NCBI RefSeq assembly: GCF_035222375.1
Contig: NW_026946363.1
Span: 3,038,001 to 3,102,000 of the forward strand
DNA: 64,000 nucleotides
Source: Podospora pseudocomata
Taxonomy: Eukaryota > Ascomycota > Sordariomycetes > Sordariales > Podosporaceae
Direction: 5' to 3'
Shown: piece after piece, positions 63,901 to 64,000 of the stretch
Layout of the letters: each line of letters starts with the position of its first letter
Position numbering within the stretch: the stretch's first letter is position 1
Notes under the pieces: generated by a model
The model's input: only the letters and a program-made list of their open reading frames with translations
Told to the model about the DNA's origin: nothing
Databases searched by the model: none
Position numbers and translations under genes: made by a program

Positions 63901-64000
63901 GGCGCCAAACACCCCCATGTGGCATGAAGCAGTTTCCCAGCCAGACTATTAATCACCACATCCACCCCTTTTCCTTCCGTCGCCTCCATCACCCCCCTCA
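60990..64000 (-). CDS. Highly reducing polyketide synthase, C-terminal half (ER-KR-ACP-C), truncated by window edge
   Basis: The frame is open from the right edge to the stop at 60990; just over 1000 residues are visible and the N-terminal KS, AT and DH domains are outside. Counting from 63992: residues 1-128 are the end of an enoyl reductase (VINSLAGKLLHATWGCLAPF, FGRFVEIGKRDI). A ketoreductase follows with YLLVGGLGGLG at 154-164 and the Ser/Tyr pair in WSSVS and GQGAYVAANAY (Tyr 296). An acyl carrier protein has its phosphopantetheine Ser at 481 (FYGLDSIVAVEF). After a ~60-residue linker, a condensation-type domain runs from about 555 to the end, with HHICFDRAS at 689-697 (HHxxxD intact, Arg where many have Gly). 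No adenylation or thioesterase domain follows. The layout resembles LovB-like synthases, where the terminal C domain takes part in release or transfer. No intron is seen in this half. Confidence 0.93.
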   Translation of the reverse strand, partial: RGVMEATEGKGVDVVINSLAGKLLHATWGCLAPFGRFVEIGKRDIHQNSNLGMDPFRRNVSFASVDMILVYELDKPLAARLLGETFEMVFSGEVRPPEGLFEYSYGQAEKAFRLMQLGRHTGKIVLTVDEEEEEEVMVAPPSYDQRLLFKGDRTYLLVGGLGGLGTGTAEWMYLRGARRFAFMSRSGDQSSNGRKTVNWLRSRKAEVSVYKGDVGVLADVENVVREIGPSLAGVFHIAVVLQDGMIRSLSFDQYQTGLHTKCTGAWNLHTATLGIDLDFFVCWSSVSAICGNKGQGAYVAANAYMDAFMRWRREQGLVGTAMNLGAVPTRGLVAENELVRKSLDRNKLDILTEQELMFLIEEAVQLKKPDAATDGLDWHQLIVGVNTKEPDVWWSERSVFRTLYANRSYGTGAGSGAAAGQVNTASLLASAGSVEDKIAVLQQAFTQKVATVLSTPTESILPTNPLSFYGLDSIVAVEFRKWFKETAEVDLSLFDILGAKSIQGLVEKVVASMPVAAVSSSEERVKTGSGEKQTSASVINGQHDQSRKLDHIPRLQTSGPVPVSTHQARMYARHVRAEDKSQMNLCGVLRISGHPDLPALGKAFHETVRRHQALSTAFVQDGNRLVQSPSPEPKCRLVIEDVSYTTSPQTELQIIISRLRNQQLEIAKGEVATMTLVRTSETEYFVIFIAHHICFDRASFTILSDDWMDLYDAIRSSRDLDTVPSPPITFADFARWHNTLLKFPPALANLDFWTQELTNLPTAGTLLPFAQRKTRPSTWQTHRRHFTTQLPSKFSKRLKRICAHLSSTPFHFLLAAWRAYLFRHTADKDFTILMLEGNRPHPDAESVIGCLANVLPLRFNNDCSLQTPFEDVIISARDLTLEALEHAEVSFDDIVDRVVGKENRPEGYMPLGQVAINFQMHGGAPWEYRHADFEVGVHRLYNIGHPCELVLEVVEGGEGEFGFFMQHCTVLYRDEDMDRFGEGFVRFVESVVRDHRQVVGEV

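Noticed and set aside
1-64000. CRISPR arrays, bacterial operons, transposase or reverse-transcriptase genes
   Set aside because: The window is fungal nuclear DNA; I found no regularly spaced repeats and no transposase, integrase or reverse-transcriptase motifs.

Overview
The window is nuclear DNA of a filamentous ascomycete, most likely a sordariomycete close to the Sordariales. That placement is inferred from gene content and style, not from a search. Genes are dense and on both strands. They carry mostly short introns (about 48-130 nt) with GTNNGT donors and CTAAC-type branch sites close to the acceptor. 5S rRNA genes are dispersed rather than inside an rDNA array, and protein families are typical of Pezizomycotina. 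I reconstructed 22 well-supported protein genes (two cut by the window edges), one weaker candidate gene, one tRNA gene, two 5S rRNA genes and one 5S relic. Exon borders come from splice motifs plus reading-phase agreement.

Layout. 1-1760: C-terminal part of the polarity scaffold Spa2 (+). 3697-4597: a MARVEL-domain membrane protein with a Gln-rich tail (+). 7959-12497: a 1494-residue unrecognised protein with a multi-pass membrane N-terminus and a long acidic disordered tail (+). 12724-14183: Atg14 of PI3-kinase complex I (-). 15037-16812: two small conserved fungal genes (+). 18254-22828: kinetochore scaffold Spc7/KNL1 (-), divergent from RPS11 at 23300-24160 (+). 25217-27493: SWI/SNF-RSC subunit Ssr4 (-). 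28081-30034: 6-phosphogluconate dehydrogenase with micro-exons (-). 30035-33166: a 3.1 kb gene-poor stretch with several repeats.

33167-34708: TFIID subunit Taf7 (-), divergent from an RRM protein at 35420-36532 (+). 37171-39165: drug/metabolite-superfamily transporter (-). 40672-42902: cytosolic-type GH15 glycosidase (+). 43698-47470: a minus-strand run of Taf3, mitoribosomal mL54 and a complex I PDSW subunit, divergent from the nucleolin-like NSR1 gene at 47986-49486 (+). 51152-53063: mitochondrial P5C dehydrogenase (+). 54107-55445: bHLH regulator (+). 57376-57922: small conserved fungal gene (+). 58815-59674: intron-bearing tRNA-Glu(CTC), two 5S rRNA genes and a 5S relic. 59981-60458: a candidate three-exon small gene (-) next to the C-terminal half of a highly reducing polyketide synthase that ends in a condensation domain (60990-64000, -). 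That synthase may mark the edge of a secondary-metabolite cluster lying to the right.

Most genes are unrelated housekeeping functions; I see no operon-like logic apart from shared divergent promoters. The most interesting items are the micro-exon small gene, an in-frame post-stop extension of NSR1 that repeats its own C-terminal motif, the orphan 1494-residue protein with a duplicated leader, and the polyketide synthase with an HHxxxDR condensation domain.
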